DNA of 64,000 nucleotides from assembly GCA_913056235.1 (NCBI GenBank), contig CAJXMW010000001.1:744001-808000 (forward strand). The letters run 5' to 3'. Source of the stretch: an uncultured Fodinibius sp. GTDB lineage: Bacteria > Bacteroidota > Rhodothermia > Balneolales > Balneolaceae. The notes under the pieces were generated by a model. The model was not told the DNA's origin. It worked only from the letters and a program-made list of their open reading frames with translations, and made no database searches. This document shows, piece by piece, positions 8,559-17,380 of this stretch (the stretch's first letter is position 1; the number at the start of each line of letters is the position of its first letter). Made by a program: the position numbers and the translations under genes.

Positions 8559-9545
8559 ATGAACCTATCTAACCCAAACTATCGATACCTACTGGATGAG
8601 AGTAGCAAGAAATTTCAATGTCCGCACTGTGACAAAAGACGATTTGTAAGATTCGTGGATCAGCAGACTAAAGAGTATTTGCCAGCTAAATACGGACGAT
8701 GTGATCGAGAGAGTAGTTGCGGTTATTTCTTGAATCCATATAAAGAGAGGTATGGAACCAACGACATTCCATGTTGGCAAGTAGAGGGCAATTTACAGAA
8801 TATTTCTAAGCCAACTGACTACATTGATGAAAAATATTATTTAGGAAGTCTGAAACAGCACGGCCAGAATACCTTTATAAAATATCTTCACTCGTTATTT
8901 GATAGCAATACCGTTAATAGTTTAATCAATGCTTACAAAATTGGTACTTCCAAACATTGGGATGGAGCAACAGTCTTTTGGCAAATTGATATCCAGGGTA
9001 GGATTCGTACTGGTAAAGTAATGTTGTATGACACCTATGGCCATAGAGTTAAAGACCCTTATCCACATATAAACTGGGTGCATAGCTTATTGTATGAAAG
9101 CTATAATCTTCAGCAGTGTTTTTTGGGAGAGCACCTGCTAACAGATGACAAAAGGATCCCGGTAGCTATTGTTGAAAGTGAGAAAACGGCCATAATTAGC
9201 AGTGTTTATTTTCCAGAGTTCAGTTGGCTCGCTGCAGGTTCCAAGTCCAACTTAAAACCAGAGCGTTGTAAGTGCTTAATGGGGCGGAGTGTTACGCTAT
9301 TTCCGGACTTGGGCGCTTATCAGGATTGGCAACAGAAAGCCGCAAGTTTATCATACTTTTGCGATATCAGGGTATCGAAGTTGCTTGAAGAATATTCGGA
9401 TAGAAATGATAAAAAAGAGGGATTTGACTTGGCAGATTACCTCATTCAATATGATTTGGACGAGTTTAAAAGAGGAGAGCTTGTTTCCAAGTTACGCGTT
9501 GTATTAAATGAGAAGGGATATCCAGCTTCTTGGGATAATCTTTGA
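8559..9545 (+). CDS. TOPRIM primase with zinc-binding N-terminus
   Basis: 328 residues. Cys21, Cys24, Cys48 and Cys54 (CPHC and CDRESSC) form a CHC2-like zinc ribbon. A TOPRIM-like core follows: VAIVESEKTAII with the conserved Glu near 206 and SVTLFPDLGAYQDW with an acidic pair near 248. This resembles DUF6371-type proteins of Bacteroidota mobile elements. Paired with the SF3 helicase just upstream, it would supply primers for replication of the element. The gap between the two genes holds the ATGTAG repeats. Confidence 0.75.
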   Translation: MNLSNPNYRYLLDESSKKFQCPHCDKRRFVRFVDQQTKEYLPAKYGRCDRESSCGYFLNPYKERYGTNDIPCWQVEGNLQNISKPTDYIDEKYYLGSLKQHGQNTFIKYLHSLFDSNTVNSLINAYKIGTSKHWDGATVFWQIDIQGRIRTGKVMLYDTYGHRVKDPYPHINWVHSLLYESYNLQQCFLGEHLLTDDKRIPVAIVESEKTAIISSVYFPEFSWLAAGSKSNLKPERCKCLMGRSVTLFPDLGAYQDWQQKAASLSYFCDIRVSKLLEEYSDRNDKKEGFDLADYLIQYDLDEFKRGELVSKLRVVLNEKGYPASWDNL

Positions 9546-9638
9546 TAGTTATTTAAAATTAAGGTGAAGCTATTACAACGCTTATAGGAGAGATCTATTC
9601 ATTTCTTAATACTCAATTTGTTCAGTTAGAAATGACAT

Positions 9639-9683
9639 GGGTACAAGTGGGGCCAAGCAGGGGTACAAGCTAGGGGGCCAAGC
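9639..9683 (+). repeat. tandem repeat after primase gene
   Basis: GGGTACAAGTGGGGCCAAGC (9639-9658) is followed by GGGTACAAG, an extra CTA with one base changed, and GGGGCCAAGC (9661-9683). The two copies are nearly identical apart from a 3-base insertion. G-rich runs stand out from the AT-rich surroundings. Function is unknown; it could be part of the origin or a protein-binding site. Confidence 0.5.
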
Positions 9684-9822
9684 TCATAACCTTTTATAAA
9701 ATTCTGGGAGCATTGTTACAAGAACCTTTTCCAGGCAAGTATATTTCAAATTATTGGCAGTAAACAAAGATTAGTGCCGAAATATAGATGTGAATGGTTA
9801 TTCTAGTGACATAACATTTTGA

Positions 9823-9845
9823 TAATGACATAGGTAATGTCATTA
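9823..9845. promoter_or_regulatory. palindromic operator candidate before sce7726 operon
   Basis: TAATGACAT (9823-9831) and ATGTCATTA (9837-9845) are perfect 9-bp arms around a 5-bp spacer. The left arm recurs exactly at 13056-13064, upstream of the RM operon. A third related TGACATAA is at 9807. This suggests one regulator acting on both operons. Confidence 0.45.
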
Positions 9846-10104
9846 CACGAACTTAAATGAAAGGGGTATATTGAAAATTTGGTGAATTAGATTTAGGATA
9901 ATCAATCATATCTTTGTTTTTAAATAGTTTTTAGTTCTGAACTGCAAAAGGGTTCGAAGTTCCACCCATTTTGCAGGTGATAGCTAAAATTATTTGAAAT
10001 CCTTTAAACTATAGAGGTTAATGGGCTATATTTAACAGCTGGCTAAATAAAAACCATTTTGTATATTTTTGTTGGGATATTAACACAAAGCTAAATTGCT
10101 AAAG

Positions 10105-10977
10105 ATGAAAACAGAAATTAATAATAGCACTGATATTAATATTTCTGTTTCTAATATTTTTAGTAATTCTCATTTCAAAAAGGCTATTGCTAATCCAGAC
10201 TATCAGTTATTAGAGAAGAAACTAGAAAAGTATCAAAGCGTTTTTGGACATGGATTCAAATCAAGAAAGGATGCTCTTGATACATTATATGATTATATGC
10301 TTACAAATTATCGATGTGAGTATGTATATAAAAACTTCATAACCAAAACGAGACTGTTAGGTCGCCATAACCTTAATACAACAAATTTAATCAATGAGTT
10401 TCGTGTTGGTTCTTCATTAGCTGATGTCGTTCTAGTTAATGGTACTTCTACAGTTTTTGAAATTAAAACGGAGTTAGATTCTCCTGATAGGTTGTCAGAC
10501 CAACTTCAGGACTATCAAAAAGCATTTACAAGAGTATATATAGTCACACATTATACTCAGAGTGATAGATATCTTGAACTAGTTGATGACAGCCCAGTAG
10601 GGCTAATGGTTCTTACGAAAAGGAATCATTTATCTAAACGGAAAGAGGCCCAAAAAAATACTAGCTCTTTAGATATAACAACAATGTTCAAAAGTTTAAG
10701 GAAACCAGAGTATTCCAATATTATATCAAAATACTTTGGTGAGGTGCCCGATGTTCCTAATATGTTTTATTTCAAAGAATGCCTGAAATTGGCAAAACAG
10801 ATAGATCCTGTTGAATTTCATCAATTGATGAATGAACAGTTAAAAAAAAGAAAGCCTTCTGAAAAAGAAATTCTTAGTTCCCAGGTTCCTAACTATTTAG
10901 CAAATATTTGTTTATCTATTGATCCATCAAGAGAACAGTATCAGCAATTATTTAACTATTTAAATAAAAAAATTTAG
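10105..10977 (+). CDS. sce7726 family protein, nuclease-like
   Basis: About 290 residues. The central block NEFRVGSSLADVVLVNG...TVFEIKTELDSPDRL is characteristic of the sce7726 family. The order Glu (NEF), Asp (LADVVLV, about 108) and ExK (FEIKTE, about 119) fits a PD-(D/E)xK nuclease core, which is my inference. The ATG at 10105 is preferred over a TTG at 10096. It is the first gene of a tight three-gene operon: 3 bp to the sce7725-type gene, which overlaps the RES gene. No characterised function is known to me for this family. Confidence 0.8.
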   Translation: MKTEINNSTDINISVSNIFSNSHFKKAIANPDYQLLEKKLEKYQSVFGHGFKSRKDALDTLYDYMLTNYRCEYVYKNFITKTRLLGRHNLNTTNLINEFRVGSSLADVVLVNGTSTVFEIKTELDSPDRLSDQLQDYQKAFTRVYIVTHYTQSDRYLELVDDSPVGLMVLTKRNHLSKRKEAQKNTSSLDITTMFKSLRKPEYSNIISKYFGEVPDVPNMFYFKECLKLAKQIDPVEFHQLMNEQLKKRKPSEKEILSSQVPNYLANICLSIDPSREQYQQLFNYLNKKI

Positions 10978-10980
10978 TAG

Positions 10981-11919
10981 ATGTACTTTCCATACTTGAG
11001 GGGTAAGCAGTTTGATTTGATTGCAATACGTGAGCTTTCTAGTCTAATTAGTGAATCCCAACTTGTTCACCCTGTAATTGAACCAGTACGTGACACTACT
11101 TCTACATTAAGGCTAACAACTGAGCAGCTTGTAGAAGACGAAGTGCCTTTCACATTAATAGTAAATCCTGAATATGGGGATTATACAGATGGTTTTGATG
11201 AAATTACAGATTTTATTAATGAGCAACCTTTCAATGGTGATGCATGTCATATAGGTCTTCTACTTAACGGTCAGACAAACTTTAATGCATTAAGTGATTT
11301 ATATGATACGTTGGATTCTGATCATAGCATTGTTCTTATATATAAAAGTCGATTTGGTAATTTAGATGATTTCCAAGATTTCGTTGAAGACTTAGATATA
11401 GCTTATAACCTATTTGGCGAATCTGTTCCAATTAGAAGATATAGAAGAATTATTGATAATCAGAGCAAAGTTATTCTTTCTGATCCTTTTAACGCTCAAC
11501 GGGTCAATGCTGATTATGCAGAGATAACTGATGAGTTTTTTACTGATGAACATAATTTTTATGAGGAGGACGGCTTTGTAGGTTTTGCAGATTATACTAC
11601 GATTGGGGATGATTATTCTGACTCAGGATTTGCACCTTATGCGGTGGCCATACATTTAACATATAAGAGAGAGGATGACCAGATTTGGATTAAACATTTT
11701 GTATCTGACTCAAATGAGGATATTTCAGATCCCGCAGGAAAATATAGAGAGGCTTTGAGAAAATTAGTTGCGTTTATCAATGAGGAAAATATTGAAACGG
11801 TAGCAAGTAATGAATTTCGTGAACACCTTAACACAGGTCATTATCCAGGGCTCGGAAGTGTAAAAAAGCTTTCGATAAAACATCACATTGAGCTAGTCAA
11901 TTCAATACTGACAGAATGA
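10981..11919 (+). CDS. sce7725 family protein
   Basis: 312 residues. The start MYFPYLRGKQFDLIAIREL is the signature of the sce7725 family, which is regularly found beside sce7726. The protein is acidic, with many Asp and Glu residues, and has no membrane segment. The repeated strand-helix pattern (HIGLLLNGQTNF, DSDHSIVLIYKSRFGN) suggests an alpha/beta, perhaps barrel, fold like the beta-protein families. Its last 4 bp overlap the start of the RES gene (ATGA), so translation is likely coupled. Biochemical role unknown. Confidence 0.85.
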   Translation: MYFPYLRGKQFDLIAIRELSSLISESQLVHPVIEPVRDTTSTLRLTTEQLVEDEVPFTLIVNPEYGDYTDGFDEITDFINEQPFNGDACHIGLLLNGQTNFNALSDLYDTLDSDHSIVLIYKSRFGNLDDFQDFVEDLDIAYNLFGESVPIRRYRRIIDNQSKVILSDPFNAQRVNADYAEITDEFFTDEHNFYEEDGFVGFADYTTIGDDYSDSGFAPYAVAIHLTYKREDDQIWIKHFVSDSNEDISDPAGKYREALRKLVAFINEENIETVASNEFREHLNTGHYPGLGSVKKLSIKHHIELVNSILTE

Positions 11920-12989
11920 AGTGCTGCATTGACTGTTTCAAAGATCAGGAGTTGAAAGCAATAATCCGTTCAAACTCTACTGAATTGGGTAAGTGTGATT
12001 ATTGTAAAAGTAAGGATGTACCGTTAGTAAACCCACATAGCTTTGATGATATGTTTATGCAACTCAGCCAGAGTTATGAATCGGTTGAGAATCAAAATAT
12101 AGATGGAAGTCATCCGCACATGTTTCATGAAAAGATTCAGAAAGATTGGGGTTTGTTTTCCGAGCAGCTAATAAGGAAAAAAAATCACCAAAAACTTGTT
12201 CAAGATATTCTTGGTGACTTATTGGATGAGAAGGATGCATTATTTACTGACGAAGTAGAGCAAAAAGTGATTACTCGAAATTTAGAAAATACACATACGC
12301 TAAAAAAATGGGATGATTTTACCGAGGAAATAAAAAGAAACAATAGATATTTCTTGGGTGAGGAAATTGATCTAGAGCTATTAGAGGATCTATTTAATCA
12401 CCATTCAAAAAATTATCGTAAGGGAAAGAGGTTTTATCGAGCTCGGGTCTCTGAAGAAAAGGAGGGTTATAAAATAGATAAAATGGGTAAACCTCCTTCA
12501 AAACAAGCTTCTTCTGGCAGAGCAAATCCAGTAGGAATACCATATTTATATGTTTCTACTGATCGGGAAACAGTAATTCATGAATGCCGGGCTTCTTTTC
12601 TTGATTATTTAACTATTGCAGAGTTCAAACTTAAGGAACGTTTGAAAGTTGTTAGTTTGAGACGAGTTGAAAACATTAGCCCTTTTGCTATTGGGGATGG
12701 ATTAGATAATTATCTTAAAAATAAGAAGTATTTAAAAACCTTGGAGTCTGAATTATCTAAACCTTTAAAAAGGCAAGATCAAAAACTAGATTATCTGCCG
12801 ACCCAGTATATATGTGAGTATATCAAATCCCTGGGTTATGATGCTATAGAATATGGTAGTTCATTGGTAGAAGGAGGGATTAATTTAGCTATTTTTCAAG
12901 ATGAGAAATTAGAACCTCTTAAAACAGAGGTACATGAGGTGACTTCAATGGATCTACAAACGGAGCTTATCAATAAACAACCTTCTTAG
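11916..12989 (+). CDS. HEPN/RES-type protein with RES toxin domain
   Basis: 357 residues. The N-terminus has a four-Cys ribbon (CCIDCF and CDYC, residues 3-27) and a helical region, like the HEPN/RES N-terminal domain. From about 170 it has the RES fold markers: RFYRAR (Arg about 175), GRANPVGIPYLYVS, VIHECRAS (Glu about 222), and GGINLAIF near the end. RES toxins degrade NAD+ by phosphorolysis or hydrolysis, stopping growth. As the third gene of the sce7726-sce7725 operon it would be the killing effector, with the first two as sensor or controller; this division of labour is inferred. Confidence 0.8.
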   Translation: MKCCIDCFKDQELKAIIRSNSTELGKCDYCKSKDVPLVNPHSFDDMFMQLSQSYESVENQNIDGSHPHMFHEKIQKDWGLFSEQLIRKKNHQKLVQDILGDLLDEKDALFTDEVEQKVITRNLENTHTLKKWDDFTEEIKRNNRYFLGEEIDLELLEDLFNHHSKNYRKGKRFYRARVSEEKEGYKIDKMGKPPSKQASSGRANPVGIPYLYVSTDRETVIHECRASFLDYLTIAEFKLKERLKVVSLRRVENISPFAIGDGLDNYLKNKKYLKTLESELSKPLKRQDQKLDYLPTQYICEYIKSLGYDAIEYGSSLVEGGINLAIFQDEKLEPLKTEVHEVTSMDLQTELINKQPS

Positions 12990-13055
12990 ATATCACAAAT
13001 TATTTGAACCGTGATAGTGGAGCATTATCCAGAAAATATATTATTAATTGATAGC

Positions 13056-13074
13056 TAATGACATAATGTTGTCA
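13056..13074. promoter_or_regulatory. operator candidate before type III RM operon
   Basis: In the 316-bp gene-free gap 12990-13305, TAATGACAT (13056-13064) repeats the arm of the 9823 palindrome, and TGACA...TGTCA (13059-13063 and 13070-13074) forms a short inverted repeat. It lies about 230 bp before the next gene, close to the distance seen upstream of the sce7726 operon. The rest of the gap shows nothing else. Confidence 0.35.
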
Positions 13075-13305
13075 GATGGCCTACCTATTTTTGGGCTGAA
13101 ACTAAGCTCAATGGCTAATATATATGTGGGATAAAGAATAGAGCTGATCGGGAAGGGAGAAAAGAGATTTCTATGCTCCAAAAGCAAATGTGTGGATAAT
13201 TCTACTTAAAGTTATTCTAAAGTTCCCGCAAGTAATTGCAAATATTCCTGCTCCTATTTTTATATATTCAGCCTGAAAGAAATGAGTAATAAAAATTCAT
13301 ACTAG

Positions 13306-14331
13306 ATGGCGTGGATAGAAAATTTAAAAATCTCCCCTGCAGAACATTCAGTAAATCCTGCTTTAAATTTTCGGATAGGCTTAAAAATTGACAAAAGTAA
13401 CGAGCTCCCAGTTTCCTACAGTGGAGCATTATTAGATAGGGAAGAGAAAAGGTTAGCGACATTATCTCATTGGGAAATTCGTGATAGGACAAAAAAATCC
13501 ATTAGGCTTTCAAATTCTGATTATCGAAGTAATATAGTTTTGAATTTGCATTTTGAATTAACTCAAAATGCATTAGAGCATATTGAATGGATTCGGGACC
13601 AAAATGATGATAATGATATTGAGCTCAAGCTAGAGTTAAATGTTGGTTCTATCTTTTCTAAGATAAATGACCCAAAAATTTATGCTCAAAATGATAATAA
13701 CCACCTAGCACAAAAGAAAAGTGAGCTGTTTAAGTATCAAGGAAGAGATAATCCAGGGACAGCCCAAGAGCTTAAAATACTTTCAGCTAATACAAGTTCT
13801 GAAATTTTGGAAGTTCAATATAGAGAGCTAAGTAGAAACTTAACTATTTCTTCCAGTGACTGGACCCAAAAATATTGTCCAATACTTGGGATAGGTAAAT
13901 TTGCTACTGTTGATTTATATATCCCGGAATCAAAAGAGGCTGAAACCGAGATTGAAAAATACCTAGATGATGCTATTCAAACTGTACAAAAGATGGAACA
14001 GTACATTCAGGCTGGTGAATGGAGCAATGTAATTGAAGAATCTCGCAAACTAGCTGAGGTTCTTCGTGAGAAAGACAATAAATCGGTTGATCAGTGGAAG
14101 GAACTATTAAGTAAATCTGGATATCAAGATGATGCATTAGATAGATTTTACTCTATGCTTCAAAACTTATTCCAATTTTCCTCAAAGTTTGTTCATAGAA
14201 TTGATTTTGATAATAATTTAAGAGATCAAGTAAAGGTTGAAAAAGAAGACGCTTATTTCATTTATACCACTTCAGTGGGGCTAGTAAATCTGTTATCCAG
14301 AAAAGTTCAAGAATTTAAGAAAACTCAATAG
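13306..14331 (+). CDS. unknown first gene of type III RM operon
   Basis: 341 residues, not recognised. The N-terminal half looks beta-rich (SEILEVQYRELSRNLTISSS, GKFATVDLYIPES). The C-terminal half is helical (VIEESRKLAEVLREKDNKS, YSMLQNLFQFSSKFVHRIDF) and recalls HEPN or Abi C-terminal bundles, with an R/H-containing turn near 300; this is only suggestive. It ends 10 bp before the methyltransferase gene and shares its strand, so it belongs to the operon. It may modulate the methylase-nuclease complex or act as an added effector. Confidence 0.7.
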   Translation: MAWIENLKISPAEHSVNPALNFRIGLKIDKSNELPVSYSGALLDREEKRLATLSHWEIRDRTKKSIRLSNSDYRSNIVLNLHFELTQNALEHIEWIRDQNDDNDIELKLELNVGSIFSKINDPKIYAQNDNNHLAQKKSELFKYQGRDNPGTAQELKILSANTSSEILEVQYRELSRNLTISSSDWTQKYCPILGIGKFATVDLYIPESKEAETEIEKYLDDAIQTVQKMEQYIQAGEWSNVIEESRKLAEVLREKDNKSVDQWKELLSKSGYQDDALDRFYSMLQNLFQFSSKFVHRIDFDNNLRDQVKVEKEDAYFIYTTSVGLVNLLSRKVQEFKKTQ

Positions 14332-14341
14332 ATATTTATTT

Positions 14342-17300
14342 ATGGCAGAAAGTAGAGAAGAATTACGTCAGGAACTCCAAGAAAAGCTTCGAGAACTTTT
14401 CCAATTTAATGTTTCAGATCTCGATTTTGGGATCTATAGGATTCTAAATCGTAAGAAGGATGAGATAAAAAAATTTATTCAAAAAGATCTGCTTAATACT
14501 ATTGAAGATGGATTGGAAGAGTATAAAAAAGCAGATAAATCTAAGGTTGAGGATGCCAAACAAAAAGTCGTAAACAGTCTTGGTGAAGGGGCTTTCGAAG
14601 ATGGGGAGCTTGCAGAGCAATACAAAGATACTCCGGTTGGGGATGAATACTTAGCTGCAAAAAAAGAAGCTAAAAAACAGGAGGTTGGAGAAGAAATTGA
14701 AAAGCGTATTTATCAGGATTTATACATTTTCTTTTCTCGCTATTATGATAATGGGGATTTTTTAACACAGCGTCGAATAAGTACCCGAGATAATAAATAT
14801 GCAATCCCTTACAACGGAGAGGAGGTAAAACTACACTGGGCAAACAAAGAGCAGTATTATATAAAGACGGGTGAGCATTTTACCGATTATAAGTTTGAAG
14901 CTGATGGGTTAACAATAAATTTCAAGTTGCAGGGGGCGGAGACGGAAAAAGATAATATTCAGGATAATGAGACCAGATATTTTATTCTGCGACCGGAAGA
15001 TCCTATTGAAATAAATGAAGAGGAAGATGTTCTAACACTTTGGTTTGAATATCGAATATTGGATGATGAGGATGAAAAACAATATTGGTTAGATATATAT
15101 AATGAAGCAGAAGAAAAATCATTAAAGACTATAGATCGCCAGCGTTTATGTATTGCTTTTGATGAATGGGTGCGAAGTAAACTTAGTGGAAAGTGGCGAA
15201 ATGCTTTATCAAAAATACCTGAAAATAAAGAACGCTCATTACTTTATACAAAGCTCAACCATTATACGGCAAAGAACACTTCGGATTACTTTATCCATAA
15301 AAACCTGCAAGACTTCTTGGAGCGGGAGCTGGAGTATTACCTAAAACACGAAGTAATTCAGGTTGATGACTTCATTAAAGCTGATACAGATCAACCACTA
15401 CAGAGATCTCTTACTCGAGCAAAAGTTGTCCGAAATATTGGAAGTAAGATAATATCATTTCTTAGTCAGATTGAGAATTTTCAAAAACGACTTTTTGAAA
15501 AGAAAAAATTTGTCATAGATACGGACTATTGTTTCACGTTAGATATTATTCCACAAGAACATTATGACAAGATAATAGATAATGAAGAACAACTTAATTA
15601 CTGGGAAGAAATCTATTCAATTAATAAGTGGGATGATGATTTAGGTTGGAAAGGTGAATGGGATATATCTTTCCTAGAGACACATCCCTATTTAATGATT
15701 GATACTGCATTTTTTGAGGATTCATTTAAATATGATTTACTAGCTTCAATTGATGAATTAGACGAAAAGCTAGATGGACTACTTATAAATGGAGAAAATT
15801 TTCAAAGTTTAAATCTAATTAAGCGAAAGTTTCAAAACCAAGTAGAGACAATCTACATTGACCCACCATATAACACTGAAAGAGATAGAGAAACAGGTAA
15901 ATTTATTTATAAGGATGGTTATGCTACTTCCTCTTGGGCTTCACTGATGAATGATAGGGTCGATTTAAGTAAAAAATTATTATCCGATGAAGGTATATTT
16001 ATTGGAAGTATTGATGATAATGAGATTGTTACATTCAGGAGTATTTTAAATCAAATCTATGGGAATGAAAATTTTATAAGTACTATTACTTGGAAATCTA
16101 GAAGTTCAGTTTCGAGTGATCATAAGATATCTCAGAACCATAATTACCATCTGCTGTATTCAAAAAATGATGATAAAAATAACTTTGGCGGTTTTGCTAT
16201 AGATAAAGATGAATACGAGAATCCAGATGATGATCCACGTGGACCTTGGAAATTAGTGCCTATAGATGCGAATAAGCCTGGAGGTGATACATATTATCCT
16301 GTCACTAACCCTAATACTGGAGAGGAGTATTATCCTCCGAATGGAAGAAGTTGGTCCGTTAATAGTGATAAGTTTCAGGAGTTACTAGATGACGGTAGGA
16401 TATTATTTGGAAAAACAGGAGAAGCTGGTCCACAGAGAAAACTATTTTATAATGAAAGAATTGAAAGAGGAGATGTTAAGACCCCAATTTCTTTTTGGGA
16501 TGGGCCCGAAACGACAAAGGATGGCACTAGTGAAATAATGTCTCTATTTGGTGAGAAGGTATTTGATTATCCTAAACCTGTTGAGACCATTAAAGAACTC
16601 ATATTTATTTCTAACAAGGGTAAGAAGTTAACGGTACTTGATTACTTTGCAGGAAGCGGGACAACGGGCCATTCAGCCTTGAGAATTAATAAACAGTTTC
16701 CTAAGGATGTCAGTTATATTCTTGTTGAAATGGGCAAATACTTTAGTTCAGTACTAAAGCCCCGGATTCAAAAAGTTGTATTTTCTGATAATTGGAATGA
16801 AGGAGTGCCAGAAGACAAGAAAGGGCAATCTCATGCTTTTAAATATCATTATTTGGAGTCATATGAGGACACGTTAAATAATATAAATTTTAAAAATAAA
16901 GAAGACTCCCAGAAAGCTTTAGAATTCGAGGATTATATGCTCGATTATATGCTCGACTTTGAAACAGAGGGGGTTAGTCCATCATTACTTAATAATGAAG
17001 CTTTTGAGACTCCTTTTGACTATAAGCTTGATATACAGAGAGAACATGCAACTTCAGAAAAAGAAAGTGTTGACCTGGTAGAAACTTTCCACTACTTAAT
17101 AGGTTTGTGGGTCCAAAAGTTAAGGAAATATAAGCACCAAGAGCGCCAATATATCGTGAGTCAAGGTGAAGTACGTGAAGAAGATGGTATTGAAAATATC
17201 TTAGTAATTTGGAGAAATACTAGTGAATTGGACCTTGAAAAAGAAGCAGAATGGTTAGAAGAAACAGTGCTTGCTGAACAGGCTTTTGATCGAATTTATA

Positions 17301-17380
17301 TAAACGGTAATAATAAGATTAAAGGGGCTGATCCTATTGAGTTAACGTTTCGTGAAAAAATGTTTGAGGCAAAAGTATGA
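14342..17380 (+). CDS. type III-like DNA methyltransferase (Mod)
   Basis: 1012 residues, longer than the usual 600-700 of Mod proteins because of an N-terminal helical extension of about 480 residues (FQFNVSDLDFGIYRILNRKK). The catalytic motif IV, IYIDPPYNTERD (about 505), comes before motif I, LDYFAGSGTTGHSA (about 768). That order marks a beta-class N6-adenine or N4-cytosine methyltransferase as in type III systems. The target recognition region lies between the two motifs. It would protect host DNA and give sequence specificity to the helicase-nuclease encoded 4 bp inside its end (17377). Confidence 0.9.
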   Translation: MAESREELRQELQEKLRELFQFNVSDLDFGIYRILNRKKDEIKKFIQKDLLNTIEDGLEEYKKADKSKVEDAKQKVVNSLGEGAFEDGELAEQYKDTPVGDEYLAAKKEAKKQEVGEEIEKRIYQDLYIFFSRYYDNGDFLTQRRISTRDNKYAIPYNGEEVKLHWANKEQYYIKTGEHFTDYKFEADGLTINFKLQGAETEKDNIQDNETRYFILRPEDPIEINEEEDVLTLWFEYRILDDEDEKQYWLDIYNEAEEKSLKTIDRQRLCIAFDEWVRSKLSGKWRNALSKIPENKERSLLYTKLNHYTAKNTSDYFIHKNLQDFLERELEYYLKHEVIQVDDFIKADTDQPLQRSLTRAKVVRNIGSKIISFLSQIENFQKRLFEKKKFVIDTDYCFTLDIIPQEHYDKIIDNEEQLNYWEEIYSINKWDDDLGWKGEWDISFLETHPYLMIDTAFFEDSFKYDLLASIDELDEKLDGLLINGENFQSLNLIKRKFQNQVETIYIDPPYNTERDRETGKFIYKDGYATSSWASLMNDRVDLSKKLLSDEGIFIGSIDDNEIVTFRSILNQIYGNENFISTITWKSRSSVSSDHKISQNHNYHLLYSKNDDKNNFGGFAIDKDEYENPDDDPRGPWKLVPIDANKPGGDTYYPVTNPNTGEEYYPPNGRSWSVNSDKFQELLDDGRILFGKTGEAGPQRKLFYNERIERGDVKTPISFWDGPETTKDGTSEIMSLFGEKVFDYPKPVETIKELIFISNKGKKLTVLDYFAGSGTTGHSALRINKQFPKDVSYILVEMGKYFSSVLKPRIQKVVFSDNWNEGVPEDKKGQSHAFKYHYLESYEDTLNNINFKNKEDSQKALEFEDYMLDYMLDFETEGVSPSLLNNEAFETPFDYKLDIQREHATSEKESVDLVETFHYLIGLWVQKLRKYKHQERQYIVSQGEVREEDGIENILVIWRNTSELDLEKEAEWLEETVLAEQAFDRIYINGNNKIKGADPIELTFREKMFEAKV

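Larger units (their letters stand above)
9546..10104. other. intergenic region between replication and defence modules
   Basis: About 560 bp without a gene. It holds a tandem direct repeat (9639-9683) and a strong palindrome (9823-9845), described separately. The final 100 bp before the sce7726-type gene are AT-rich and should carry its promoter. Confidence 0.6.
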
